64,000 nucleotides of DNA, taken from Cocos nucifera (Eukaryota > Streptophyta > Magnoliopsida > Arecales > Arecaceae). The position numbers and the translations under genes were made by a program. The stretch spans positions 341,109 to 405,108 of the forward strand of contig QRFJ01002503.1 of the NCBI GenBank assembly GCA_006176705.1. The letters are read 5' to 3'. Of this stretch, positions 12,717 to 24,109 are shown in pieces. Position 1 is the stretch's first letter. The number at the start of each line of letters is the position of its first letter. A model generated the notes under the pieces. The model worked only from the letters and a program-made list of their open reading frames with translations. It was not told where the DNA came from and did not search any database.

Positions 12717-13651
12717 GTTGAATGTAATTAATTGACATTTTAGTTTATATGACATAGATCCTATACAGCGTGAACAACTAGACTGGGGGAAAAGGCACAA
12801 GATCATTGGTGGGATTGCTCGAGGCCTACTATACCTACATGAAGAATCTCAGTTAAAAATTATACATCGGGATTTAAAAGCCAGCAATGTCTTGCTAGAT
12901 GCAGAATTGAACCCAAAGATTTCAGACTTTGGTTTGGCTAGGCTTTTTGGTGGAGACCAAACTCAGGGCACCACAAGCCGAATTGTTGGAACATTGTAAG
13001 TAGAAATCTTGAATAATCTATGCATTCTAATCATGGTTCATTATAAGGCATTTTAAATAATCTACTCATTTTGTTACAGCGGATATATGGCACCTGAGTA
13101 TGCCATGCGTGGGCACTATTCTAGCAAGTCAGACGTATACAGTTTTGGTGTTCTGGTTTTAGAGATCGTGTCTGGGAGAAAGAACAGTGGTTACTTTGAT
13201 TCTGAATCTGCTCAAGACCTCCTAAGCTATGTGAGTTTTCAATTGTATAGATACAAATGTAGTTCTATCCTAAATGACTGAATGAATTCACTACATGCAG
13301 ATCTGGGAGCGCTGGACGGAAGGAACAATTTTGGAGATACTGGACGCATCTTTAGGCAACCATTGCCCAAGAAGTGAAGTGCTAAGATGCATTCACATTG
13401 GATTATTATGTGTTCAGGAAAATCCATCTGATAGACCCAACATGTCACAAGTTGTTGTGATGCTCAGCAGTAACACTGTGTCTCTCCAAGCTCCTTCCAG
13501 ACCGGCGTTTTGCGTTGGAAAGAGCAGCATGGACTCCGGTGTTTATTCAAATGAATTCAATTTGTCTAGAGGTGCAAACGACCGATCTTCAAGCAAGTCA
13601 ATACCAATGTCACCAAATGAGGTGTCAATTACAGAACTTGAACCAAGATAG
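8514..13651 (+). CDS. Cysteine-rich receptor-like kinase (DUF26 RLK), 7 exons, 685 aa
   Basis: Exons are 8514-9363, 11421-11543, 11898-12031, 12216-12426, 12758-12995, 13080-13230 and 13301-13651. All introns are GT-AG and the phases join into one 685-residue frame. Residues 1-31 are a signal peptide. Two DUF26 (Gnk2-like) domains carry C-X8-C-X2-C at C89/C98/C101 and C204/C213/C216. A transmembrane helix spans about 290-314, followed by the RRRK stop-transfer sequence. The kinase domain has its Gly-loop at 360-365, Lys381, HRD at 476-478, DFG at 496-498 and APE at 523-525, so all key residues are present and it is an RD Ser/Thr kinase. The family sits in the plasma membrane and signals in pathogen, oxidative and hormone responses. 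Length and seven-exon structure are typical of CRKs. Start choice: first ATG before the signal peptide. Exon 1 is far richer in GC than later exons. Ligand and subfamily number cannot be read from sequence. Confidence 0.95.
9364..11420 (+). other. Intron 1 of the receptor kinase gene
   Basis: A 2,057-bp GT-AG intron between the ectodomain exon and the transmembrane exon, which is the usual intron position in CRK genes. It contains a ~20-bp tandem duplication (10213-10250) and a G-run near 10613-10630. ORFs inside it are short and have no recognisable domain. Confidence 0.85.
12685..12715 (+). repeat. Poly-T tract (31 T) in intron 4 of the kinase gene
   Basis: An uninterrupted run of 31 T, 42 bp before the intron 4 acceptor. 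It is likely length-polymorphic. Confidence 0.9.
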
Positions 13652-13931
13652 ACATAAGAAGATAGAAGAATAAGGTTGATGAATATTTTGAATAACAAGT
13701 GTTTCGTCAAAAAAGCTACAGACTTTATATCATGGATGTAACACCTGTATTTTTGCTTAGACCCTCAGAAATACCGGAAAACCGGTGCATATGCCTCATG
13801 TCTGCCCATTCTTATGAGGAAATATATTGCTGTTTTATTGCTTTTACCATGTTTACTTGCGAAAGGACTGTTGTCCAATCATTGTCACAGCAATCCAGGG
13901 CCTTAGGATGAGTGGATTGGGACCGACCCAA

Positions 13932-14075
13932 ACTTTTGTTTTGTTTTGTTTTATTTTTTTTTTTTTTGTTTTTTTGTTTTTTTTTTTGCATGCGAAGTGG
14001 CTATCTTTGGACTTGAACCTATATCATTCTGCATATCAATCCAATCCTTTAACCATTGAAGTTGGGGTTATATCT
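13932..14075 (-). mobile_element. tRNA-derived SINE-like element
   Basis: Read on the minus strand there is an A-box-like 'ttcaatggttaaagg' (14046-14060), then about 26 bp later a B-box-like GGTTCAAGTCC (14009-14019), then an A-rich tail with C interruptions (about 13988 down to 13932). This order and spacing is that of a pol III promoter in tRNA-derived SINEs. It lies about 280 bp past the kinase stop codon, in or near its 3' UTR. The 5' end is not defined. Confidence 0.5.
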
Positions 14076-14223
14076 TCCGTGCGGAAGAAGGTTTGATCTC
14101 CTTTTAAGGTGTCGACCATCTGATCATCCATTTGGCTTTGAGAGCATGCAGCAGGAAGAAGATAGCTGAACAAAGACAGCAAGAGTGGATCCTATGTGAT
14201 GGTTTCATCATCTTTAATGTTTA

Positions 14224-14695
14224 GGTAAAGATAAATAACATTATATATTTTAGCTCGATTTGCAAATATGTTCTGCATCTTTAATTTCTGTAATATTAAT
14301 CTTGCATTTTCTAATTTATTGCAATGTTTCCCACTGATTGGCTGCTCAATTTGGGCAATTTTCTAATTTATTGCAATGTTTCCCACTGATTGGCTGCTCA
14401 ATTTGGGCAAAAGCTCGCCAATAGTGCCTACATGGCAAATTATTTTGAGTTGGATTGCTAGGATAGATTTGTTGGGATAATTTAAAATGAAATGAAATAT
14501 GACATGGGCTCAAAAGACTTAAATAATCAAAATATTTATATCCTAATCTTAACCTCATCTCCTTTCCTAACCTTTCTTCAACTCCGGCCGCTGCCTCGAC
14601 CCCTATTCTCCTCTCCTCTATTTGTCTTCTTTTCCTCTCCCTCACTTTCCTCCTCTCTCTCTTTTCCTCTTCTTCCTCTCTTTTCAAAACTTGAG
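14224..14695 (+). repeat. Left terminal inverted repeat of the MULE
   Basis: Pairs in inverted orientation with 15220-15691. It includes a perfect 52-bp tandem duplication (14307-14410) that the right arm lacks. The inner part is pyrimidine-rich and matches the purine-rich start of the right arm. Confidence 0.8.
14307..14410 (+). repeat. Perfect 2 x 52-bp tandem duplication in the MULE left arm
   Basis: Positions 14307-14358 and 14359-14410 are identical. The right arm has one copy, so the duplication arose after the element formed and is recent enough to show no mismatch. Confidence 0.9.
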
Positions 14696-14814
14696 TGAAG
14701 AAGATGACATCACCATTAAGAGTTTTTTTGTTCTTGCTGAGAGGGTCGTGACATGAAATGGACCCAAGTTTTATTTGGTATTTTAGAAAATACAAAACCC
14801 TCACTTTCTATAAG

Positions 14815-15106
14815 ATGAGAGGAAGCCAAGATGGGCCAATCATCAAGAGGGTGTGTGTCTTCTGTGGCGGTAACACTGGAAAGAGGAATTGATACCAGGA
14901 TGCAGCTATGAAGCTTGGCAATGGCAAAGAAGTGGTCTTCCATCTTTCCTTTTCACTCAAATGTTATCCATCTTTAACTATGATTAACTCTATTTACTCA
15001 ATATATCACTAGGGAGATAGTAGGAGATGTTAAAGCTACTGTAAGCATACATCAGAAAAAGATGAAAATGGCTCAATATTCCAACATATTCACTGCATTA
15101 CCTCAT
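14815..15106 (+). pseudogene. Captured fragment of a LOG-type cytokinin riboside 5'-monophosphate phosphoribohydrolase gene
   Basis: LOG enzymes release active cytokinin from its nucleotide. Two pieces are recognisable in the same strand and order as in LOG genes. Piece 1 (14815-14943) begins with an ATG and encodes the N-terminal signature KRVCVFCGG, then TGKRN, an in-frame TGA (14890-14892), then YQDAAMKLGN. Piece 2 (15011-15106) encodes REIVGDVKA, IHQKKMKMA and FTALP, which corresponds to the family's REITG...VGEVKAV..MHQRKAEMA...FIALPGG stretch. The central exons with the GGGS/nucleotide-binding part and the PGGxGTxxE remainder are missing. The in-frame stop and lost active-site residues rule out enzyme activity. 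The location between long MULE inverted repeats shows transduplication. The identification rests on motif recognition and not on a search. Confidence 0.8.
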
Positions 15107-15219
15107 TTTATTTTCTCTTGCAATTATTTCTTTATCAACTTCATTTCTTTGTTAGTAGTTCCTCTTATCTTAATAGTAAGTTGGGGTTCTTTAACCCTTT
15201 CAGCAAGAATAAATTAAAA

Positions 15220-15691
15220 ATGGAGCGAGAAGAGAAGGGATAGAGAGAAGAAAAGATTGAAAGAGGAAAAATAAAATGAAGGGAGAGAAGGAGAGGAGGA
15301 TGGAGGTGGGGGTGGAGATAGGTACGATGATGACAACGGCCGAGGGAATGGGGGCAGCAGCGGCAATGACTGGAAAGTCGCCAATGAGAGTTAGAGAAGG
15401 ACTAGGGGAGGAGATGGAGATTAAGAATTGGATATTTTGGTCATTTAACTCTTTTGAGTTCATGTCATATTTTATTCCATTTTAAATTGGCCCAATAAAT
15501 CCATACTAGCAATCCAACTCAAAATAATTTACAATGTAGGCACTATTGGCAAGCTTTTGCTCAGATTGAGCGGTCCATGGGACACATTGCAATAAATTGA
15601 AAAATGCAAGATTGACATTATAGAAATTTGAGATGTAGAGGGGATATTTGCAAATTAAGCTAAAATGCAGGATGTTATTTACTTTTTATCC
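15220..15691 (-). repeat. Right terminal inverted repeat of the MULE
   Basis: Inverted copy of 14224-14695 with scattered mismatches. Its inner part is purine-rich (15220-15310) and gives rise to the fortuitous low-complexity ORFs at 15200-15485. Confidence 0.8.
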
Positions 15692-15701
15692 TTAATATTT
15701 T

Positions 15702-17188
15702 TTTTTTTGGCATCCAATCTCTCTGGTCAAACATAGATGGAGAGATGAGAAGCTCTCCACTCTCACTAGGTCTCCTCCATATATTAAAGCAGTTGTACAT
15801 GTGTCCGAGTAAAGATACACATATATTAAAGCACAAGTATGATAGTGACACATGATGCAGGTTATGTTGACGAGATTATGCAGGTATGCATAAATCATAC
15901 TGTTTTAGGATTGTGGTTATGAACAAGATGTGACTAATTCCATTTGCCATATTGTTATAGATATAAGCTAGATTAATGGCTACTAGGGTGCAGCCATGTG
16001 CAGAAGCACCACATCAAGTGATACTTGAAAAATGTAGCCATTGGATATTCGTTGCTTCCAGTTAGATATTTGATGGAATCTTGGTTTGAGAACCATGGAG
16101 TTGATAATGAGAGGGAGTGTTGAAGTTGTGGCCGACCTTGACCCATGCTAAAGAGGACGGGCCGATAAGGAGCTACTCAGTGAGAAGTTGCTTTCATCAA
16201 ATCATCATCTCATACTCTGCAATAAAGGGGAGTGTTAGAGGCTCATTGTGAGTCATAGTTTAACTAGGACTATATTCATATTTGTTTTTGGTTTATTTGT
16301 GTAGCACACCAGAGTAGTCCAAAAAGGAAGATGAATGTTGCCTGGAATGAAGAGTTACATGGAAAGATGAAAATGTGCAAAATATCTTGAAATTAAATTC
16401 AGATGTCTATGAAAATCTCTAGAAAACTCTTAATTAATATGGTCAAAAAACTCTAGAAATGATCTAGAACTCTAGGCCTTGTATACCCACGAGAGTTTCA
16501 CCATATGTACGCAAGCAAGTTGGAAGCTACTAATTGTGTATGATGCTATCTCCAAATAAGCCCCTTGCATTCTCCACTTGTTTAAATAAAAGTTTTCTTC
16601 TTCAAATGTTCTTCATGTTCTTCTCCTAGTTGGGCCCTCCTACTAATTTTAGGCATAGAGTGGAGGATGTTTTCTTAAACTTTATGAGTGGTCATGCTGT
16701 CCACATTTATATAGCATTGTGTTCATGGGTGCCATAAGAGGATGCTAATTAGCTTTACCATAAAGCGAAAGGTTGCTTTTTATAAACAGTGAAACCCATA
16801 GCAATATGGTAGAATTCACACCATGTCATGTCATACCTCTAGATTTTTTTTTTCCTTTTTTTTTTGGTGTTCATTGTCTCATGAATTTCAAATTCCTCAA
16901 ATGAACTAGCATGAACAAGCACTGACTTTTTGATACACTTGCCGGCCACAAATATTGAATCTACATGTATTCACATGATTATCATAATATAGTTTCATGA
17001 AACACTCGTCTCATAAAGTATTTATATTAAAGCTTAAGAATCATGATTTGCTATACCATCCCATACTATTCAATATGGAATATATCATACCATATGTACC
17101 TCCTATACCAATACTACTATACCATACCAAACTATATACCGATATTATAATAAAATTTTACTAGTTTGGGATCTAGTACCGCGATGAT
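15702..17188. other. Intergenic, possible eroded LTR remnant, no gene recognised
   Basis: A purine-rich 'gagagggag' followed by 'tgttgaag' (about 16110-16125), and a TATA/poly-A-like tail near 16580-16600, are reminiscent of a retroelement 3' end. Without a second LTR or coding sequence I cannot confirm this. 17040-17150 has a short AT-rich run of 'ataccat' motifs. Confidence 0.4.
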
Positions 17189-17193
17189 GAAAC

Positions 17194-19959
17194 TGTTGAA
17201 AATATGTTCTAAAGCCAATCGTCAGTCTATTAATGATTGTGCTACTTATTGTACTTATATATGAATTATTAATTAATAAAAAATATTTTAGCATTTTTCA
17301 TCATAAATTCTGTTATTTTTTAATGAACTTTTGTGTTGTGATGAAGTTCTTAGAACTATCTAGATTCGGCAAAGGAAGATTTATCGTTTAATCCTCAAAT
17401 TATTCACAACCAAAAGATACGTTGTTATTTAGGACGATAATATTTATCGAGTATAGATCGTTGTGTGCTATATAGGTTGGTTGTTCTCGTAACCAAGGAG
17501 TGTTGAGACACTGTTATGGTATGCAAATGAGGTGTATGGGTATATTTGCACTGAACGTGACCAACTCTGAAGCTTTTCTTCTGTCAAAATTAGCTCTAAT
17601 GGAATATGGGTATAACTGTCCCTCCAACCTAAGATCACTATGAAGACTTTCAAGCAACTTACTGTGCTTTGATGCTGGACTACCAGAATTTCTAATTTAG
17701 TGATGGAAGATTTTTGGGCACAGTCAAGTACTTAAGGAGTCAGTGCATGTATCAAGATGGGATTGACCACTCCTAGTTTCAGGAGTTGTATTCAATTATA
17801 TTTCAATTTAGCAAAGTCTTGGTCAAGGTAGTCTTAGTAAGGAGTCATGGGACTAAATGCTTTGAGACACAACATAGATATATTTTCTATGGTTGACAGT
17901 CAAACCCTGAATCATCTATTACATAGAGGTCATAGGGATGAATTATACGATACCATATTCGCGTAGGTTCTGAATGTTGTGATTGCGACTATTCAATCTA
18001 TCCAACATCGGATATTATTGCTAGATGTCCTTTGATTAGTACAAAAATTGATTTCTGTGATACCGACTTAGGTTCGGACTTGCGGAGTCACACACACTAG
18101 AGGTTCCTACCTAATCTGATGGCTGGTGAAGAGTCCTACTTGACTGAAACTCTATGATGAAGAGTTCCACTCGACTAGGGCTCTATGGTCAAGGATTCCA
18201 TTGGACTGGGACTCTTCAACTGGGAGTCCTACTAGGTTAGAACACTAAGTCTCAATGTCTAGGAGTCTATGGTCAAGAGTCCCACTGGACTGGAACTCTT
18301 CGACCAAGAGTCCCACTGGACTGAAACTCTTCGACCAAGAGTCCCACAGCTTTGGGACTCTAAGTCATACATGTCTGAAACTCTGTAATTGAGAGTTGGG
18401 ACTCTATAATCATGAGTTTCATTTATTTCAGACATCGAAATCAAGAGTCCCACTGGTTTGGGACTCTTTGATCAAGAGTTTTATTTTGATGGGACTCTAT
18501 TGTTCAGATACCCATCGAATTTGGACTCTAGATTTATGAGATATTTTATTAGTGATTCAATCGCTAATTAACTCAATTTGATTGAGTAATTAATTTTGGA
18601 TCAAGTCCAATTGAATTGGGTTTAGTTGGGTTTGACCCGATTAGGTCACGAGTTGACCTAATCGCCGAGGAGGTTCGAATCCTGATTTGATTAGAGGATG
18701 GGCTTGATCAATTCTTGATTTTATTAAAATTTAATTAAGCCTAATTATATTGGGTTTAATTTGATCTAATTGGGTCTAACCAATTTTGATTGGATTGGTT
18801 CATTTGGTTGAAATTTAAATTCAAAGATTAGTTTGACTAGTCTTCTCTTCCCATGCGCCACATATGCCCCACACCATTTAAAATCCACGAGAAAAGTTCT
18901 CATAAATTTTCTCCCATGCACAAAGGGATCTCACGCCCACCTTCTCTACGCCCCTTATGGATAAGCTTTGGTTGTTATTGGTTTTAGTTTGAATAAGATT
19001 CAAACTTAGATAAGAAACAAACTCTACCTTATCCTTGCGCCACATCACTTTTGTGTGCCCACTTTTCCTCACGAGAAAGTGTTTCTCATGAATGCTCTCC
19101 ATGCACAAAACATTTCATGCCTTTTCTTCTCATGCCAATTATGGTTTCAATTAAATTGGTTGGCATTTGAATTCAAAACATGTTTGAATTCAAATTGACA
19201 ACCAACCCCTTTTAATCCTCTCATGCGTACTCTCCACTATTTTGGTGAAAAATAAAAGGAAGAGATTTTTGGACATGCAACATTGATCTAAAAAAAAGGA
19301 GAGGACTTCCATGAGCCTCTGTGTGCATGAGAAAAATATTAAAAAAAATCAAGAGAAAGAAAAACAAAGAGAGTTGGGCGTAAGTTCTTTTTCTAAGTGC
19401 TACCTAGGGTTTTAGAACTTGGGATTCGGGAAGCAATTGTGTGAGCTACGAGAATCGTAAGCCCACGAAACTTTAGATAGAACCTCCTCTGCCTCTCTAC
19501 TACATCTACCAGCAATCCAGAATATCTATGAAGCTTGTAGATGAAGATCGAAGCTATTCGATCAAAATAGCTCCTGAAGAATTTCAGTGTCGAGCTAGCA
19601 CTCGCGAGGAGTTGATCAACACGAGAAGCCTCATGTGGACGATCCATAGAGGCCAGACATCTATGTAGCTACATCATGACCAACGGACATGCTTGACGAT
19701 GATCAGATCATGGTGATCAACTATCCGCACAAGGTATAGTGTTCAGAACATTTAGATCTAGTAAATAGCTTATTGCACTATTTTAATTTTTTAGATCTGA
19801 TATATATGCATTTATATCATGTTTTAATCCTTAGTGTAGGTTTATTTTTTGATATGATTAGCAATTGATTAATTAGATTAATTAATTTTCCACTATATTT
19901 TAGCTAATTTTGAAAAAGTTTTCGAAAGTAGCATTGTCGACCCTGCACTGGTTCCAACA
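17194..19959 (+). repeat. 5' LTR of E1 (2,766 bp)
   Basis: TG...CA ends. It contains a short-period array of GAGTCCCACTGG-type motifs (about 18120-18500). It is collinear with 25680-28427, with visible substitutions and small indels that indicate an old insertion. Confidence 0.9.
18120..18500 (+). repeat. GAGTCCCACT/GGGACTC short-motif array in E1 5' LTR
   Basis: At least eight irregularly spaced (about 30-45 bp) units of AGTCCCACTGGACTGGGACT type. The unit is itself a partial palindrome (GAGTCCCA / TGGGACTC). The same array is at 26600-26960 and, inverted, at 55075-55430 in E4. Confidence 0.8.
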
Positions 19960-19961
19960 AC

Positions 19962-19973
19962 TGGTATCAGAGC
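19962..19973 (+). other. Primer-binding site of E1
   Basis: TGGTATCAGAGC, complementary to the 3' end of initiator tRNA-Met, two bases after the LTR end. This is the normal Copia arrangement. Confidence 0.9.
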
Positions 19974-21694
19974 ACTGATTTGCTAAACATGATATGCTTG
20001 TATATTTAGATTGATAATTTAGATTTGATCTAAATATTAATCTAATATTTTAAATAATTAGATCTAAAAATTAAAATTAAAATCGTACGGATTGTAGATT
20101 ATCCTGCTGTAGGATTTATCCCTTATAGTGAAAAGGTTATCTTGGTACGTTGCTGATCTAAATTATTAATCAAAAAAATCTTAGATTTGATCTAATATTT
20201 TTATGATCTGATTAAATTAGGCTTTAATCTAATTTATGATCATGAATGCATGTTTAGATAAAGTTTGATTCATGATTTAGTATTATGTAGTGTCCATAGT
20301 TTCAGATTAAACCCTACAACTAGTATTGTTCATGAATTGAGTCGATTCAATTTTCAAGTGAGTCGACTCAATTGATGAATAATACTAAGTTATAATTTTT
20401 TTTTAAAAATTTAAAAATATTTTTAAAATATCTAACCCTAACCCTCAGCCCATAAATTTAATTAAAAATTAAGTATAATGATTTAGTATCTAAAATTATT
20501 AATTAAGACTCTAAGTCATTAATCATAAAATGTAGATTATTGGGTTAGCTAAATTAGGTCCATAAATTGGGCTAGACCTAAGGTCAGTTAAAGAGTGGAC
20601 TAATTTAGATTAATTGATCAAATCTAATTAAATATTAATTTAGATTAGGTCAAGGACTCTATAGACTCAATTACAATAGTTGTAGTTGGTCAAGTTCGTA
20701 CCTTTAACGAGGATCAAATGGACTTGATTCATGGCTATGCGGTCGTACCCATAATTACTAGATTGGTCAAATTAAAACTAATAAACCGGATGGTGTCTAA
20801 GGTAAGTCTGACAGTTTGACTAATGATTTTTAATTGAAAGCTACTCCCACTAATTCGATCTTTGATGAGTTAATGACATATCCCTTCTACTGATCTCACT
20901 TACCTGGCCATTCTGATGAGTTAGATTTTGATTGGATCACTTGGTGATTCAGACTCACCCATGTTAATTAGGTTCATCAGTCTGACTGATTTAGGTGCTC
21001 CTAATACCAGCTTAGATTAGATCCTTTTTTATCTGACTTGATGAAGTCAGTGGGAGGATCGAAATTGGCTTACTATATTTCTTTCTTTTCTTAAATATGT
21101 TAACTAAATTCTTTAAAATTATTAGATTCTAAAAATGAAATAGTTATATAGATAACTAAATCATAGTCTCTCATTAAGTTGAGTGATAATGGGTTCATTA
21201 ATTTGATAATCACTGGAGGTCCAAAGGCCTGGTACTTATTAATTAATGAAATTATTATTCATAAAATGATAATTTGGTTAAGTCTTTCTTATGATGGTTA
21301 GGTTGGCCGATCAAAGTTGGGCCTAATCATTTATTGGTTAGATAAGACTAAATGTGATCATGTTAATAGTTAGACCTAACCAGATATTTTTAGTGGAGGC
21401 CAAAGCCTACTGATTAGATCTCTGGGACAAAATTAATATTACTAAAATTTATTTAAAAAAATAATTAATTTTGAACCTACCCATAGGTGCACATGGGTTG
21501 ACCAACTAAAGTTGGACTCGTGTGCAGTCTATGTAGATTCTAGTACCCACTAAGGAATTAAAGTAATTACTCAAATTAGAGGTAGAGGCTATCAATTCAT
21601 ATAAAATAATAGAAGAACCTTTAGACTAAAGTTTAAGTCTTTAGGATAATTAATTTATATACTAATTAGGTTTGGTTTTTCTTATTATGCAGAA

Positions 21695-22500
21695 ATAGCC
21701 ACTAACCTATCGCTCCGATCATTGTTAGATAATGATAAATTAATGGGATCCAATTGTGATAGTTAGTATCATAAGTTGAAAATCATCCTGAAGAATGAGA
21801 GGATCCTTTATATCGTAACGGATCCAGCACCTGAGGAGCCAGCTCCGAACGCTAGAGGAGCGATCCGAGATACTTATCAAAAATGGCTCAATGACTGTAC
21901 CACCATTCGGTGTATAATGTTGGCGATAATGAATGATAAATTCAGCCATAGATTCGAAATGCCCAACCATAAGAAATGCTTCAAATGTTGAACGACTTTT
22001 TTGGTACGCCTGACGATGTTGAAAGGCACAAATAAGTTGTGCCATTTTCAACGCTCGGATGAGGGATGGGGCCTCAGTCACCGATCATGTATTGTATATG
22101 ATCGAGATGATCGAGCACCTTAGCAAGCAGGGCTTTCTTCTGCACGAGCAGCTCGGTAAGGATGCGATCTTTAATTCCTTACTTAAGTCTTTCCTCTCCT
22201 TCCTAACTCATTTCAAAATGACAAAGCCTGCAGTCAACTATCATGGCTTGTTGGGATTGCTACAAAACTTTAAGAAGGATCATCAACTCAATAAGAAGAT
22301 GGTGAATATAGTGGAAGGATCTTCTTCTGGTCATCAATCCTTTAAGAAAGAAAAGAAGAACAAAAAAAAAAAGAACAAGAAGGTGCAGCCAAATGCCAAA
22401 ACAACTGTACAGGGTCGGATCAAGAAGCGCAAGCCTGACCAGAGTCAGGTAGAGTGCTTCTTCTGTAAGAAGTAGGAGCACTGAAAGAGGAACTATCCTC
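21695..22500 (+). pseudogene. gag of E1 (broken)
   Basis: Encodes the capsid-type Gag that packages element RNA. It lines up with E3 gag (46956), where the start is ATG, but here the equivalent codon is ATA (21695). An in-frame TAG replaces a Trp codon near 21758. A readable piece runs 21776-21991, then a frameshift, then 22059-22475. The lysine-rich tail leads into a zinc knuckle (22455-22496) that reads C-F-F-C, then a stop, and whose last Cys is Tyr. Not functional. Confidence 0.85.
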
Positions 22501-22599
22501 TGTACATTGCCTCCTCAGAGTCGAACAAACTGAGGAGGAAGCAAGTGGTTGCTGGACAAGATAATTATATGATAACATCTTACAATTTTTTCTTATTTA

Positions 22600-23930
22600 A
22601 TTCTACTGTCCGGATATTAGATATTGAGAGCCCTTATCATATTTGTAATTCTATGCAGGGCTTGCAGGTCAGTAGGAGATTTGATCAAGGCAAGAGGTTC
22701 CTGAACATTGAAGATAGAAGATAAGTTCCAATTCTAGCTTTAGGAATCATAAATCTTGTAATCAATTCAAATAAAATTATTCTTAATGAATATCATTTTT
22801 GTCCAATTTTCTTATTGAATGTCATTTCTATAGGCCTTTTGGTCATGAATGGGTTTGAAATATCAATAAAAGAAAAATTTTGTAATGTTATTTTGAATGG
22901 TGTTACAAATTTTATTGGATAATTGAATAATAGAATTTATTTACTTTCTATGCCTATTAACGTGGTTCAATCTTTTGGTAAATGCCCTAGAATTAGTGAT
23001 GTGTCTGATGCCTACCTTTGGCACTGTAGGCTAGGTCATATTAACAAGAATAGAATTAATAGGTTAGCTCAAGAAGAAATTCTTGAGGTTAGTGATTATG
23101 AATTATTTTCGATCGATGAGTCCTGTCTTCTTAGTAAGATGACCAAGTCATCTTTTACTGAAAAAGATGAATGAGCCACTGAACTCTTGAGTCTAGTACA
23201 TTCAGATGTATGTGGACCCATGCTCTTATGTGTCAGAGATGGATACTTCTACTTCATAATCTTCATAGATGATCTATCGAGATATTGGTATGTCTATTTA
23301 ATGAAGCATAAGTCGGTGTCATTTGAAATGTTCAAACTATTTCAAAATGAGATAGAAAAGCAAACTGAAAAGAGTATTAAAACTCTTCAATCTGACCGAG
23401 GGGGTGGGTATCTTTCAAATGAGTTTCTGACATATCTAGGAGAGAATGGGATTCTTTTCCAATGGATTTCTTCTGGAATACCATAACACAATGGTGTGTC
23501 TAAAAGAAGAAATTGGACCTTATTGGACATGGTTCGATCCATGATGGGGTTTGCTGGTTTGCCGATCTTCCTATGGGGATATGTGCTCGAGTTAGCTTGT
23601 TACATTCTAAATAGAATTTCGAGTAAATCTATTAATAAAACACCATATGAGATATGGACAGGGCGTAAGCCAGTGCTCTCACACCTTAGAATTTGGGGGT
23701 GTCCGGCTTATGTCAAACGTTTAATGATAGATAAGCTTGGACCTGGGTCTGATAAGTGTAGTTTTATAGGTTACCTAAAAGAAACCAAATGGTACTACTT
23801 CTATCTTGCTTATGAGCAAAAAGTGTTCGTCAGCCTTAAGGCAGTCTTTTTAGAAAAGAAGTTCCTTAGTGAAGAAACTAATGCCTCTAAGATCGAACTT
23901 GATGAAGTATGGCAGGTGGAAGAATAGATA
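22600..23930 (+). pseudogene. Protease-integrase region of E1 (broken)
   Basis: The protease start has the DxxS motif degraded to DIES (about 22622). The integrase N-terminal HHCC region is at about 23010-23150 (LWHCRLGHINKNRINRL), with one Cys of the CESC pair lost. The integrase core follows with VHSDVCGP (about 23196), the second Asp in QSDRG (about 23391) and the C-terminal TPYEIWTGRKP-LSHLRIWGCPAYV motif (about 23640-23720). Readable pieces are 22923-23174, 23187-23486 and 23496-23927, separated by stops. Confidence 0.85.
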
Positions 23931-24109
23931 TAAGTTATTGAACCTGAGCTGGATCTGATTAGATTAGACCTAGAATCCATTATAGATATATTCTTAAGAC
24001 GATCTGATAGAGTACCACATCAACCGGATAGATACTATAATTTTTTGATTCAGGATGGAGATCCTATCGAACTCAATGAGAACAATCAGGATCCGATCAC
24101 CTATATGGA

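Larger units (their letters stand above)
14224..15691. mobile_element. Mutator-like element (Pack-MULE) with captured LOG gene pieces
   Basis: The two ends are inverted copies over roughly 470 bp (14224-14695 and 15220-15691). The termini read 'ggtaaagataaataacat' and, complemented, 'ggataaaaagtaaataacat'. Ten-base flanks TTAATGTTTA (14214-14223) and TTAATATTTT (15692-15701) agree at 8 of 10 positions, as expected for an aged 9-10 bp Mutator target duplication. There is no transposase, so it is non-autonomous. The ~520-bp centre carries two pieces of a LOG gene (see separate entry), which makes it a Pack-MULE. It inserted about 570 bp downstream of the receptor kinase. Confidence 0.8.

Noticed and set aside
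14346..14804. 152-aa minus-strand ORF in the MULE left arm
   Set aside because: Arg/Glu-rich translation of a pyrimidine-rich inverted repeat, with no domain.
14815..15106. A functional LOG enzyme gene
   Set aside because: Contains an in-frame TGA and lacks the central and C-terminal catalytic exons.
18120..18500. Regular-looking short repeats that might suggest a CRISPR array
   Set aside because: Units are imperfect, spacing is irregular, there are no unique spacers, and the array lies inside both LTRs of a plant retrotransposon.
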